Positions 9,124 through 16,581 of a stretch of DNA of 64,000 nucleotides are shown here, piece after piece. Source of the DNA: Bacteroidales bacterium (GTDB lineage: Bacteria > Bacteroidota > Bacteroidia > Bacteroidales > UBA932); NCBI GenBank assembly GCA_012522855.1, contig JAAYJQ010000023.1, forward strand, positions 42,144-106,143. Direction: 5' to 3'. The position numbers and the translations under genes were made by a program. The notes under the pieces were generated by a model. The model was not told where the DNA came from and searched no databases. It saw only the letters and a list, made by a program, of their open reading frames with translations. The first letter of the stretch is position 1. Each line of letters opens with the position of its first letter.

Positions 9124-10434
9124 ATGATTTGGAACGAAAACAAAGAGTGCATGTCCCGGGAGGACATGAGGGCCCTCCAAGGGAAACGGCTGCACAAAAT
9201 CGTGACATATGTCTACCACAATGTCCCCTTCTATCGAAAGAAACTGCAAGAACGGGACATCCGGCCGGATGATATCCAGTCGATCGATGACATCGTCCGT
9301 CTCCCCTTCACCACCAAACAGGATCTGCGGGACAACTATCCCTTCGGCCTCCAAGCGGCCCCGCAAAGCGAGATCGTGCGGATCCATGCTTCCTCCGGCA
9401 CGACCGGAAACCCGACAATCGTCGGCTACACCCGGAAGGACATCGGAGTATGGAGCGAGTGCATGTCTCGCTGTCTGACCGCCTACGGTGTGAGCCGGAA
9501 CGACACTTTCTCCGTGGCCTACGGCTACGGCCTCTTCACGGGGGGGCTCGGTGCCCACTACGGGGTCGAAAACATCGGTGCCGCCGTCTTGCCCGCCTCG
9601 ATCGGCAACACGGAAAAACACCTGCACCTGATCCGGGACCTGGGTGTCTCCGGCATCGCATGCACCCCGAGCTACGCCCTCTATCTCGCTGAAACAATGA
9701 AGCGTATGGGCATCACCAAAGAGCAGATCCGTTTACGCGTCGGCGCCTTCGGAGCGGAACCCTGGACCGAGGAAATGCGCCGGGAAATCGAGGATAAACT
9801 CGGGCTCAAAGCCTACAACCTATACGGCCTCAGCGAAATCATGGGACCCTGCGTCAGTTACGAATGTCCCCGTCAGCAGGGTTCCCACATCAACGAGGAT
9901 CATTTCTTTCCCGAAATCGTGGACCCGGAAACCTTGGAACCGGTTGACGCAGGGACCGTCGGCGAACTGGTGTTCACAACGCTCACCAAGGAAGGCATGC
10001 CGATCCTGCGGTATCGTACACGGGATCTCTGTTCCATTCTCCCCGGAACCTGCTCCTGCGGAAGAACCTCCCTCCGGATGGGCCACATCATGGGCCGCAC
10101 CGACGACATGCTCATCATCCGCGGCATCAACGTCTTCCCGTCTCAGGTGGAAAGTGTCGTGCTCAGCATGAAGGAATTCGCGCCCCGCTACCTGCTGGTC
10201 GTGGACCGCATCGGAAATCTCGATACGCTTCAAGTGCAGGTCGAACTGAGACAGGAATATTTCGACGAGAATTTCGACACCATCGCCACCTTCCAGGAAT
10301 TGGAAAAACGGCTGGCTGATAGGTTGAAGAGCGTGCTTTCCCTCACTGCAAAGGTTAACCTCAAATCCCCCGGGACCCTTGCGCGGAGCCTGGGAAAAGA
10401 CTCGCATGTGATTGACCACCGCAAACAATACTAA
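9124..10434 (+). CDS. paaK: Phenylacetate--CoA ligase family protein
   Basis: A 436-residue adenylate-forming enzyme that links aryl acetates and CoA. Motifs: HASSGTTGNP near residue 88 (ATP phosphate loop), YGLSEIMGP near residue 237, YRTRD near residue 299 and GRTDDMLIIRG near residue 325, then the PaaK C-terminal domain. Lies 33 nt after the aminotransferase and before an ACT-domain gene, the usual arrangement with iorAB. In an anaerobe without the aerobic paa ring-cleavage genes nearby, it may run in reverse, making ATP and free aryl acetate from the IorAB product; direction is inference. Confidence 0.9.
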   Translation: MIWNENKECMSREDMRALQGKRLHKIVTYVYHNVPFYRKKLQERDIRPDDIQSIDDIVRLPFTTKQDLRDNYPFGLQAAPQSEIVRIHASSGTTGNPTIVGYTRKDIGVWSECMSRCLTAYGVSRNDTFSVAYGYGLFTGGLGAHYGVENIGAAVLPASIGNTEKHLHLIRDLGVSGIACTPSYALYLAETMKRMGITKEQIRLRVGAFGAEPWTEEMRREIEDKLGLKAYNLYGLSEIMGPCVSYECPRQQGSHINEDHFFPEIVDPETLEPVDAGTVGELVFTTLTKEGMPILRYRTRDLCSILPGTCSCGRTSLRMGHIMGRTDDMLIIRGINVFPSQVESVVLSMKEFAPRYLLVVDRIGNLDTLQVQVELRQEYFDENFDTIATFQELEKRLADRLKSVLSLTAKVNLKSPGTLARSLGKDSHVIDHRKQY

Positions 10435-10445
10435 AACACAAAACT

Positions 10446-10874
10446 ATGACGATCACTCAATTATCCGTTTTTCTCGAGAACAAGGCGGGAACCCTCATCG
10501 AGATGCTTGAAACCCTTAAGCAAGCCTCCATCCAGCTGATAGCCATCACCATTGCCGAAACCGCTGAATACGGGATCTGCCGCATCATCTGCAGCGAATC
10601 CGACAAAGCGTATAATGTCTTGAGGGAGGCCAATGTGGCGGTAACGCGATCGAAAGTTTTCGCCCTCGAAGTCGAAAACAAGCCGGGAGGGGCTGCCAAG
10701 GCCATCTCCACGATTTCCAAGGAAGGAATCGGGATTTCCTATCTGTACAGTTTCATCGTTCGCGAGAAATGCTTGTTGATCTTCCGGACAGACGATGCCG
10801 AAAGGGCTGCGGATGTAATCCGGAAAGCGAAACTTCCCACGATCGATGATGACAAGCTGGTTGAATTCGCTTGA
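10446..10874 (+). CDS. Tandem ACT-domain protein
   Basis: A 142-residue protein made of two ACT folds (residues about 4-65 and 70-135; LSVFLENKAGTLIEML and ALEVENKPGGAAKAI are the two first-strand/loop regions). ACT domains bind amino acids as regulatory ligands. Located 11 nt after paaK as the last gene of the operon, it is a plausible aromatic amino acid sensor for the pathway. No catalytic or DNA-binding domain is present. ACT proteins often sit next to PaaK/IorAB in anaerobes. Confidence 0.85.
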   Translation: MTITQLSVFLENKAGTLIEMLETLKQASIQLIAITIAETAEYGICRIICSESDKAYNVLREANVAVTRSKVFALEVENKPGGAAKAISTISKEGIGISYLYSFIVREKCLLIFRTDDAERAADVIRKAKLPTIDDDKLVEFA

Positions 10875-10931
10875 TCCGTCGCAGCGCTTGCTTCTGCATT
10901 ATTCTCTTGCAAAAAGGAATAATATGAAAAA

Positions 10932-10964
10932 GAGACTGGCCAAAAAGAATTTTTAGCCAGTCTC
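10932..10964. terminator. Bidirectional terminator between the ior operon and rpsC
   Basis: A 9-bp stem (GAGACTGGC / GCCAGTCTC) with a 15-nt loop. On the minus strand the stem is followed by TTTTTC, a good intrinsic terminator for the ribosomal protein operon that ends 26 nt away at rpsC. On the plus strand it would also stop the ACT gene transcript. Confidence 0.8.
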
Positions 10965-10989
10965 AGATAAAAAATTGTTTGCGATTGTC

Positions 10990-11763
10990 CTATTCAGCGC
11001 TACGATCCCGGCGAGAGCCGCGTCCACGTCCGCCGCGACGATCGTCACGACGATCCCTGCGGTCGCCGCGTCCGCCCCGCGGCGAGCGAGGCCCGCTCTG
11101 CGCGTTGGCCGCCGTTCCGGCATTCGGGCTCAAATCTTGTTTGCCGTACCGTTCGCCGTTCATGATCCAGACCTTGATGCCGAGGGTGCCGACCTTCGTG
11201 CTGGCCACTGCAAGCGCATAATCAATGTCAGCGCGGAAAGTGTGCAATGGGGTACGTCCTTCTTTGAACATCTCGCTGCGAGCCATTTCGGCACCGCCCA
11301 CACGACCGGAAATCTGCACTTTGATGCCTTCCGCCCCGACACGCATGGTCGAAGCCATGGCCATCTTGATCGCCCTTCTGTAGGAGACGCGACCTTCAAT
11401 CTGGCGCGCGATGCTGTCCGCCACGATGCGGGCATCCACTTCCGGCCGCCTGACTTCAAAAATATTGATCTGAACGTCTTTCTTCGTGACCTTTTTCAAC
11501 TCTTCCTTCAACTTATCGACTTCCTGTCCACCCTTTCCGATAATGAATCCGGGTCTAGCCGCATGGATCGTTACGGTGATGAGTTTGAGGGTTCTTTCGA
11601 TGACAATCTTGGAAATGCTGGCCTTGGAAAGACGGCTCATGAGATACTTGCGGATTTCATAGTCTTCCGCGATCTTTTCCGCGTAGTTACCACCGCACCA
11701 GTTAGAGTCCCAACCCCGGGTGATACCGATTCTGTTAGAAATAGGATTTGTTTTCTGTCCCAT
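10990..11763 (-). CDS. rpsC: 30S ribosomal protein S3 with charged C-terminal tail
   Basis: Small-subunit protein at the mRNA entry site. 257 residues from the ATG at 11763 ([20 protein letters not shown] is the standard N-terminus, so the longer upstream reading is rejected). KH domain with [10 protein letters not shown] and the C-terminal S3 domain ending in [12 protein letters not shown]. After this comes a tail of about 50 residues rich in Arg, Gly and Asp (repeated RGG, RDRR), which extends well beyond the core. Last gene before the terminator; in most bacteria rplP would follow directly. The start is 1 nt after the rplV stop. Confidence 0.96.
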   Translation of the reverse strand: MGQKTNPISNRIGITRGWDSNWCGGNYAEKIAEDYEIRKYLMSRLSKASISKIVIERTLKLITVTIHAARPGFIIGKGGQEVDKLKEELKKVTKKDVQINIFEVRRPEVDARIVADSIARQIEGRVSYRRAIKMAMASTMRVGAEGIKVQISGRVGGAEMARSEMFKEGRTPLHTFRADIDYALAVASTKVGTLGIKVWIMNGERYGKQDLSPNAGTAANAQSGPRSPRGGRGDRRDRRDDRRGGRGRGSRRDRSAE

Positions 11764-11764
11764 A

Positions 11765-12190
11765 TTATTTGTTCTCTTCTGATGTTGTGGGTTTCTTGAC
11801 ATCCAGGACGACGGTCACATGGTTCGAACGTTTGCGGATTCTGCCCGCGCGGCCTTGCGGCATAGGGCGGATGCGCTTGATCGTACGGCCTTCACCGACC
11901 ATGATGGTCTTGACATAGACGTTGCCTTTGTCCAGTTCCTTGCTGTTCTCCTGATTCTTCGCTTCCCAGTTCGCAATCGCGCTCCGGAGCAGTTTTTCAA
12001 GGCGAATAGAGGCCTCGCGCTTGCTGAAACGCAGCAAGTCAAGCGCCCGGTTCACTTCCACACCCCGCACGGTATCCGCGACAAGACGCATCTTGCGGGG
12101 GGATGTGGGCACATTGTTAAGCTTTGCGATCGATATATTCTTTTTGGCTTCCTTGAACTTTTCAGCCATCTGTCTTTTACGAGCTCCCAT
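11765..12190 (-). CDS. rplV: 50S ribosomal protein L22
   Basis: Large-subunit protein lining the exit tunnel, 141 residues, starting MGARK as in other Bacteroidota. Core motifs [28 protein letters not shown] and [20 protein letters not shown] (18 of these in one conserved beta-hairpin region) are intact. Sits between rpsS and rpsC in the usual S10-operon order. Confidence 0.96.
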   Translation of the reverse strand: MGARKRQMAEKFKEAKKNISIAKLNNVPTSPRKMRLVADTVRGVEVNRALDLLRFSKREASIRLEKLLRSAIANWEAKNQENSKELDKGNVYVKTIMVGEGRTIKRIRPMPQGRAGRIRKRSNHVTVVLDVKKPTTSEENK

Positions 12191-12201
12191 AATTCAATTT
12201 T

Positions 12202-12471
12202 TTACTTGTTATTGCCCGAATGGCCTTTGAAAGTTCTGGTCGGCGCGAATTCGCCAAGCTTGTGGCCGACCATGTTCTCCGTAATGTAAACAGGAATGAA
12301 CTTGTTTCCATTATGGACGGCGACGGTATGGCCGACAAAGTCAGGAGAGATCATGCTGGCGCGAGACCAGGTCTTGATTACCTCCTTCTTCTTGCTACCA
12401 TCATTCATAGCAAGAATTCTTTTTTCCAGGGCTCCCTGGATATATGGACCTTTTCTTAATGAACGACTCAT
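12202..12471 (-). CDS. rpsS: 30S ribosomal protein S19
   Basis: 89-residue protein of the small-subunit head. Starts [11 protein letters not shown] and contains [20 protein letters not shown] and the end [12 protein letters not shown], all standard. Normal position between rplB and rplV. Confidence 0.97.
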   Translation of the reverse strand: MSRSLRKGPYIQGALEKRILAMNDGSKKKEVIKTWSRASMISPDFVGHTVAVHNGNKFIPVYITENMVGHKLGEFAPTRTFKGHSGNNK

Positions 12472-12496
12472 AATCTTACAATTTAATTCCGTTTAA

Positions 12497-13324
12497 CTAC
12501 TTTTTCTTTCTTCTCTCGATGATGAACCGGTTGGACGTAGCCTTGGGGTTACGAGTCCTGTAACCCTTTGCAGGAAGACCCTTGCGCGAGCGAGGGTGAC
12601 CTCCGGACGCGCGTCCTTCACCACCACCCATCGGGTGATCGACAGGGTTCATCACGACACCGCGAGTACGTGGCCTACGGCCCAGCCAACGGCTGCGCCC
12701 GGCCTTCCCGGATGATTCAAGATTATGATCACTGTTCGAAACTGTTCCCACGGTCGCGCGGCAGTTCACAAGCACCATCCGGGTCTCGCCTGAAGGAAGA
12801 CGGATGATCGCGTGATTCCCTTCACGGGCGGCAAGCTGCGCGAATGTTCCGGCGGAACGCGCCATGGCGGCACCCTGACCGGGACGGAGCTCGATGTTGT
12901 GAACGAGCGTACCGACAGGCATTTCGGCGAGGGGAAGACAATTGCCCAGGTCAGGAGCGACTCCGGAACCGGACTCGATGATCTGCCCCACCTTGATGCC
13001 GGCAGGAGCGATGATGTAGCGCTTTTCGCCATCCTCATACTCGACCAGGGCGATTCGGGCGCTGCGGTTCGGATCATATTCAATGGTCTTTACCGTGGCC
13101 TTCATGTTGTCCTTATCGCGCAGGAAATCGATGATGCGATACATCCGCTTGTGCCCGCCTCCGCGGTTGCGGACGGTCATCTTGCCGGTGTTGTTTCTTC
13201 CACCGGTGCGCTTGAGGGGCTCCAACAAAGCCTTGTACGGCTTCTTGGCTGTGATCTCGTCAAATGCGGAGATCGCCATATTTCTCGTGCCAGGAGTTGC
13301 TGGCTTGAATTTTCTGATTGCCAT
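12497..13324 (-). CDS. rplB: 50S ribosomal protein L2
   Basis: 275-residue core protein near the peptidyl transferase centre. N-terminus [15 protein letters not shown], the central RNRGGGHKR, and the C-terminal [13 protein letters not shown] with the histidine needed for peptidyl transfer in the family. Standard order after rplW. Confidence 0.98.
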   Translation of the reverse strand: MAIRKFKPATPGTRNMAISAFDEITAKKPYKALLEPLKRTGGRNNTGKMTVRNRGGGHKRMYRIIDFLRDKDNMKATVKTIEYDPNRSARIALVEYEDGEKRYIIAPAGIKVGQIIESGSGVAPDLGNCLPLAEMPVGTLVHNIELRPGQGAAMARSAGTFAQLAAREGNHAIIRLPSGETRMVLVNCRATVGTVSNSDHNLESSGKAGRSRWLGRRPRTRGVVMNPVDHPMGGGEGRASGGHPRSRKGLPAKGYRTRNPKATSNRFIIERRKKK

Positions 13325-13338
13325 TGCTTCGTCCCTCC

Positions 13339-13629
13339 TTAAATGCTGCTGTAAAAATCAATCTTGTCGCCTTCCACGAGTGTCACATAGGCCTTCTTGA
13401 AGTGGTTCGTACGGCCTCTGAGCACACCGGTCTTGGAATAGCGGGACTTTCTTTTTCCGTAATAATTGATGGTGTTGATGTCTTTCACCGTCACGTTGTA
13501 GAACTTTTCGACCGCTTCCTTGATCTGCGGCTTGTCTGCCTTGCGATCGACAATGAAGCCGTAGCGGTTGAGCTTCTCGCTTGCCTCCGTCATCTTCTCA
13601 GTTACGATTGGCTTTAATAAAATTCCCAT
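13339..13629 (-). CDS. rplW: 50S ribosomal protein L23
   Basis: 96-residue protein at the tunnel exit, docking site for trigger factor and SRP. Starts [13 protein letters not shown] and has the basic loop [13 protein letters not shown]. Follows rplD by 12 nt. Confidence 0.96.
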   Translation of the reverse strand: MGILLKPIVTEKMTEASEKLNRYGFIVDRKADKPQIKEAVEKFYNVTVKDINTINYYGKRKSRYSKTGVLRGRTNHFKKAYVTLVEGDKIDFYSSI

Positions 13630-13641
13630 CTCTTTACTCTT

Positions 13642-14274
13642 TTAACGGTTGGCCGCTCTTTCGGAGAGAATGTCCTGAACGCCATCGGTGAGCACGAGAG
13701 AGTTCGCGTTCATGATGTTGTAGGTGTTCAGTTCATTCAAGGTGATGACCTTAACCTCCGGAAGATTGCGTGATGAAAGATAAATGTTGTCCGAGTTGTC
13801 CGGAAGAACAAAGAGCACTTTTCTGTTACCGGCCTTGATCGCGTCAAGGATGTGCATGAATTCCTTTGTTTTCGGGGCCTCCATGGTAAACGGTTCAATG
13901 AAAACGATCGCGTTTTCTTTCGCCTTGTAAGAGAGGGCGGAGAAACGAGCGAGAGACTTCACCTTCTTGTTCAGTTTCTTCCTGTAGAGACGGGGTCGGG
14001 GACCGAAAGCGCGGCCTCCGCCTACAAAAATGTTCGCTTTCAAGCTTCCGTGACGCGCTCCGCCACTGCCCTTCTGGCGAACTATCTTTCTGGTGGAATA
14101 GGAAACTTCGCTTTTTTCTTTCGTCTTCGCGGTACCCTGACGACGGTTCGCCAAATGCTGGACAACGTCCAGATAGATCGCATGGTCGTTCGGCTCGATG
14201 CCGAAAACTTTCTCGTCGAGGATGACCTTCTTTCCCGAAGGCGTTCCATCAATTTTCAAAACAGGCAATTCCAT
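13642..14274 (-). CDS. rplD: 50S ribosomal protein L4
   Basis: 210-residue tunnel protein. Motifs: DVVQHLANRRQGTAKTKE, the conserved RQKGSGGARHGS loop that enters the tunnel wall, and the C-terminal Rossmann-like domain. Starts 4 nt after the rplC stop. In Enterobacteria L4 represses this operon; no such leader structure was identified here. Confidence 0.97.
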   Translation of the reverse strand: MELPVLKIDGTPSGKKVILDEKVFGIEPNDHAIYLDVVQHLANRRQGTAKTKEKSEVSYSTRKIVRQKGSGGARHGSLKANIFVGGGRAFGPRPRLYRKKLNKKVKSLARFSALSYKAKENAIVFIEPFTMEAPKTKEFMHILDAIKAGNRKVLFVLPDNSDNIYLSSRNLPEVKVITLNELNTYNIMNANSLVLTDGVQDILSERAANR

Positions 14275-14278
14275 AACC

Positions 14279-14905
14279 TTATACCTCCAATGTTACATAA
14301 GAACCTTTGGCCCCAGGTACAGAGCCCTTCACGACGAGAAGATTGTTCTCAGGGATGACCTTGACAACTTCCAGATTGGTCACCTTGACCCTTTCGTTGC
14401 CCATGTGACCGGCCATGCGTTTTCCGGGGAACACGCGGGAAGGCCACGAGGATGCGCCGATGGAACCGGGCTTGCGAAGCCGGTTGTGCTGTCCGTGGGT
14501 CGCTCCGCCGACTCCCCGAAAATGGTAGCGGTGAACAACGCCCTGAAAACCTTTACCTTTAGATGTACCGACCACATCTACGTACTTGACGTCGTCTTTA
14601 AAGACGTCGTCAACCGAGATGGTGTCTCCGAGTTTGATTTCCCCGTCGAAGTCTGCCGGAAATTCGACAATCTTTCGCTTGGGAGTGGTCCCTGCCTTTT
14701 TGAAATGCCCCAGAAGAGGCGCGCTGGTGTGTATCTCTTTTATTTCGTCATAGGCAAGCTGTACGGCGGCATAACCATCTTTTTCAACCGTACGCAATTG
14801 CGTGACAACACACGGACCAGCCTCGATGACGGTGCATGGAATGTTCTTTCCATCAGCACCGAAAACGGAAGTCATTCCGATTTTCTTTCCAATTAATCCA
14901 GGCAT
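14279..14905 (-). CDS. rplC: 50S ribosomal protein L3
   Basis: 208-residue early-assembly protein. N-terminus [15 protein letters not shown], loop with [14 protein letters not shown] and [14 protein letters not shown] are characteristic. It is the first gene of the transcription unit here: upstream there is a perfect promoter and no rpsJ, which normally precedes rplC. See the finding on the divided S10 operon. Confidence 0.97.
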   Translation of the reverse strand: MPGLIGKKIGMTSVFGADGKNIPCTVIEAGPCVVTQLRTVEKDGYAAVQLAYDEIKEIHTSAPLLGHFKKAGTTPKRKIVEFPADFDGEIKLGDTISVDDVFKDDVKYVDVVGTSKGKGFQGVVHRYHFRGVGGATHGQHNRLRKPGSIGASSWPSRVFPGKRMAGHMGNERVKVTNLEVVKVIPENNLLVVKGSVPGAKGSYVTLEV

Positions 14906-14965
14906 TGGTTTGTTAACTAATTGTTTATTAATGCTTTACGCTTTACCTCGCAAAATTGCGGGCTG

Positions 14966-14997
14966 CAAATATACCGATAATTTTCGGAATTAACAAA
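14966..14997 (-). promoter_or_regulatory. Promoter of the rplC-rpsC operon
   Basis: On the minus strand: TTTG, 20 nt, TATATTTG, a full match to the Bacteroidetes consensus. Transcription would start near 14960, leaving a leader of about 55 nt before the rplC ATG at 14905. This shows that rplC leads its own transcription unit. Confidence 0.85.
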
Positions 14998-15473
14998 GTT
15001 TTCAACAACCTTCAACCCTTTGTCTGTCACATTCTTTATGAATATCCGCCCGTGACCCTATCTGCCACACTATCTGCCGGATGCTGTTTTTCACCCTCCC
15101 CCTATCGCCCGGGGTGAAAACAAGGATAACACTATCGTTTAACCATTTCCGGTCACGCATCACGCATCGCGTATCACGCCACCCATTAAAAACAACAGTG
15201 TTTTATGCCCTAACAATCAGCGCATTATAAATTTCAATGCGTCGGATTTTTGACTGATTGAATTCAGTAACATATTTAATCACAATCGTTTGAATAATGC
15301 GGAATGAATATATCGCGCCACTGTCTCCACGAGGCGTTCGATGTCGCTACAGCCCGCACTCATCCTGGCGAAACCGGAAAAATTCTCCCGGAATCTGTCC
15401 TTGCCGCCCCACCAAACCCGTTTGTTTAAATCGTTTATTATTACATCACTTGTTAGACTAAACGCTGTGACTC
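14998..15473. other. Intergenic region without a recognisable gene
   Basis: About 480 nt upstream of the rplC promoter. No convincing coding frame is seen on either strand. It holds one hairpin at 15088-15120 (TTTTCACCC / GGGTGAAAA with a C-rich 15-nt loop) that could be a terminator left from a lost gene, and short near-repeats of CACGCATCACGCATCGCG around 15153-15178. Confidence 0.5.
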
Positions 15474-15680
15474 ATGAAAACACGAACACTTTTACTGTCC
15501 ATCGGCCTCCTGTCGCTTCTGTGCGGCTGCGGAGAGACGTTCAGCCCGGGGTTTCCCGAGGAATTGCAGGACTGCCACCTAGACGCCGGTCGAAAACCAG
15601 CGCTGAAATGCCGCGCTACAAGACGCTTCGTAATGTTGTGCCTTTTTGAAACTGAACGTTTCAATAAAGGCAGGAAAGCA
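15474..15680 (+). pseudogene. Possible remnant of a lipoprotein gene
   Basis: An ATG at 15474 opens with a good lipoprotein signal (KTRTLLLSIGLLSLLCGCG, lipobox near residue 17), but the frame then loses coding character and runs on, out of frame, through the start of dacA. I read it as the 5' end of a broken lipoprotein gene; it could also be a short real peptide or chance. Confidence 0.25.
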
Positions 15681-15689
15681 TTATCTTTG
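15659..15689 (+). promoter_or_regulatory. Promoter of dacA-mutS2
   Basis: TTTC, 19 nt, TATCTTTG; the -7 box is perfect and the -33 box is one base off. It lies about 25 nt before the dacA start. Confidence 0.6.
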
Positions 15690-15714
15690 CAGTACGGAAT
15701 AACGACCGACCGGA

Positions 15715-16581
15715 ATGAATCTTTTGGCGTTGAATATATTCGGATTTCTGAACTTTTCGTTCACGGACATCATCGACATTTTGATGGTGACCGTAAGCAT
15801 TTACTTGATTTTCAAATGGATCAAGGGGTCGGCCGCCATGAACATCTTCATCGCCATCCTGATGCTCTTCGTGCTGCGCGTGGTCGTGACCGCCTTCAAC
15901 ATGAAACTGATGTCGGCTCTGCTCGGCACATTTCTGGATGTCGGCATGCTCGCCCTGATCATTATCTTTCAACCGGAAATCCGGCACTTCCTGAATCGGT
16001 TCGGCTCCCGATACGGGGTCTCCGGCAAAAGAGGAACCTTCCTCAGCCGGATCCTCGGCATCAAAGAGACGCAACTCGGCAATGAAACCGTGAATGAATT
16101 GACCGAAGCCTGCCGGGCGATGTCGGAAAACAAGACCGGGGCGCTGATCGTCCTTCAGGGCAAGGAATCGCTCGACTTTATCGTCGAAACCGGAGACAAG
16201 GTAGATGCCGTGGTCCGCAGAAGGCTCATTATGAACATATTCTTCAAAAACTCCCCCCTCCACGACGGCGCCATGATCATCCGAGGCGACCGGATCGTGG
16301 CGGCTCGGTGCACCCTCCCGATCACGGAACGGAAGAATATTCCCGCGAGATACGGGATGCGGCACAAGGCAGCGATCGGCATTTCGGAAGAAACGGACGC
16401 GCAAGTAATTGTTGTGTCGGAACAGACGGGGAACATTTCTTTCGTCAAGAACGGCGTCCTGACCCGGATCGGGAACATCAACGAACTGAAGATTCTGCTC
16501 GGCGCAGCCGTGGACAAGCCGAAGGCGCACGTTGAGGAAGCGAAGCCGAAGAATCCTAAAAAAACCAATGCCGCGAAGTGA
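15715..16581 (+). CDS. dacA: Diadenylate cyclase (c-di-AMP synthase), CdaA/DacA type
   Basis: Makes the second messenger cyclic di-AMP from two ATP. 288 residues: three N-terminal transmembrane helices (about 12-85) place it in the inner membrane, followed by the cytoplasmic DisA_N domain. Catalytic signatures are present: NSPLHDGAMII near residue 183 (DGA motif) and MRHKAAIG near residue 216 (RHR-type motif). The C-terminal 30 residues are Lys/Ala/Pro rich and probably disordered. Its stop overlaps the mutS2 start (TGATG), so the two are one operon. Confidence 0.95.
   Translation: MNLLALNIFGFLNFSFTDIIDILMVTVSIYLIFKWIKGSAAMNIFIAILMLFVLRVVVTAFNMKLMSALLGTFLDVGMLALIIIFQPEIRHFLNRFGSRYGVSGKRGTFLSRILGIKETQLGNETVNELTEACRAMSENKTGALIVLQGKESLDFIVETGDKVDAVVRRRLIMNIFFKNSPLHDGAMIIRGDRIVAARCTLPITERKNIPARYGMRHKAAIGISEETDAQVIVVSEQTGNISFVKNGVLTRIGNINELKILLGAAVDKPKAHVEEAKPKNPKKTNAAK

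Noticed and set aside
8674..9627. 317-codon minus-strand frame
   Set aside because: Antisense to the aminotransferase and paaK; no family features.
15474..16085. 203-codon plus-strand lipoprotein gene
   Set aside because: Only the first 60 or so codons look plausible; the rest is an out-of-frame reading of dacA. Kept only as a possible remnant.
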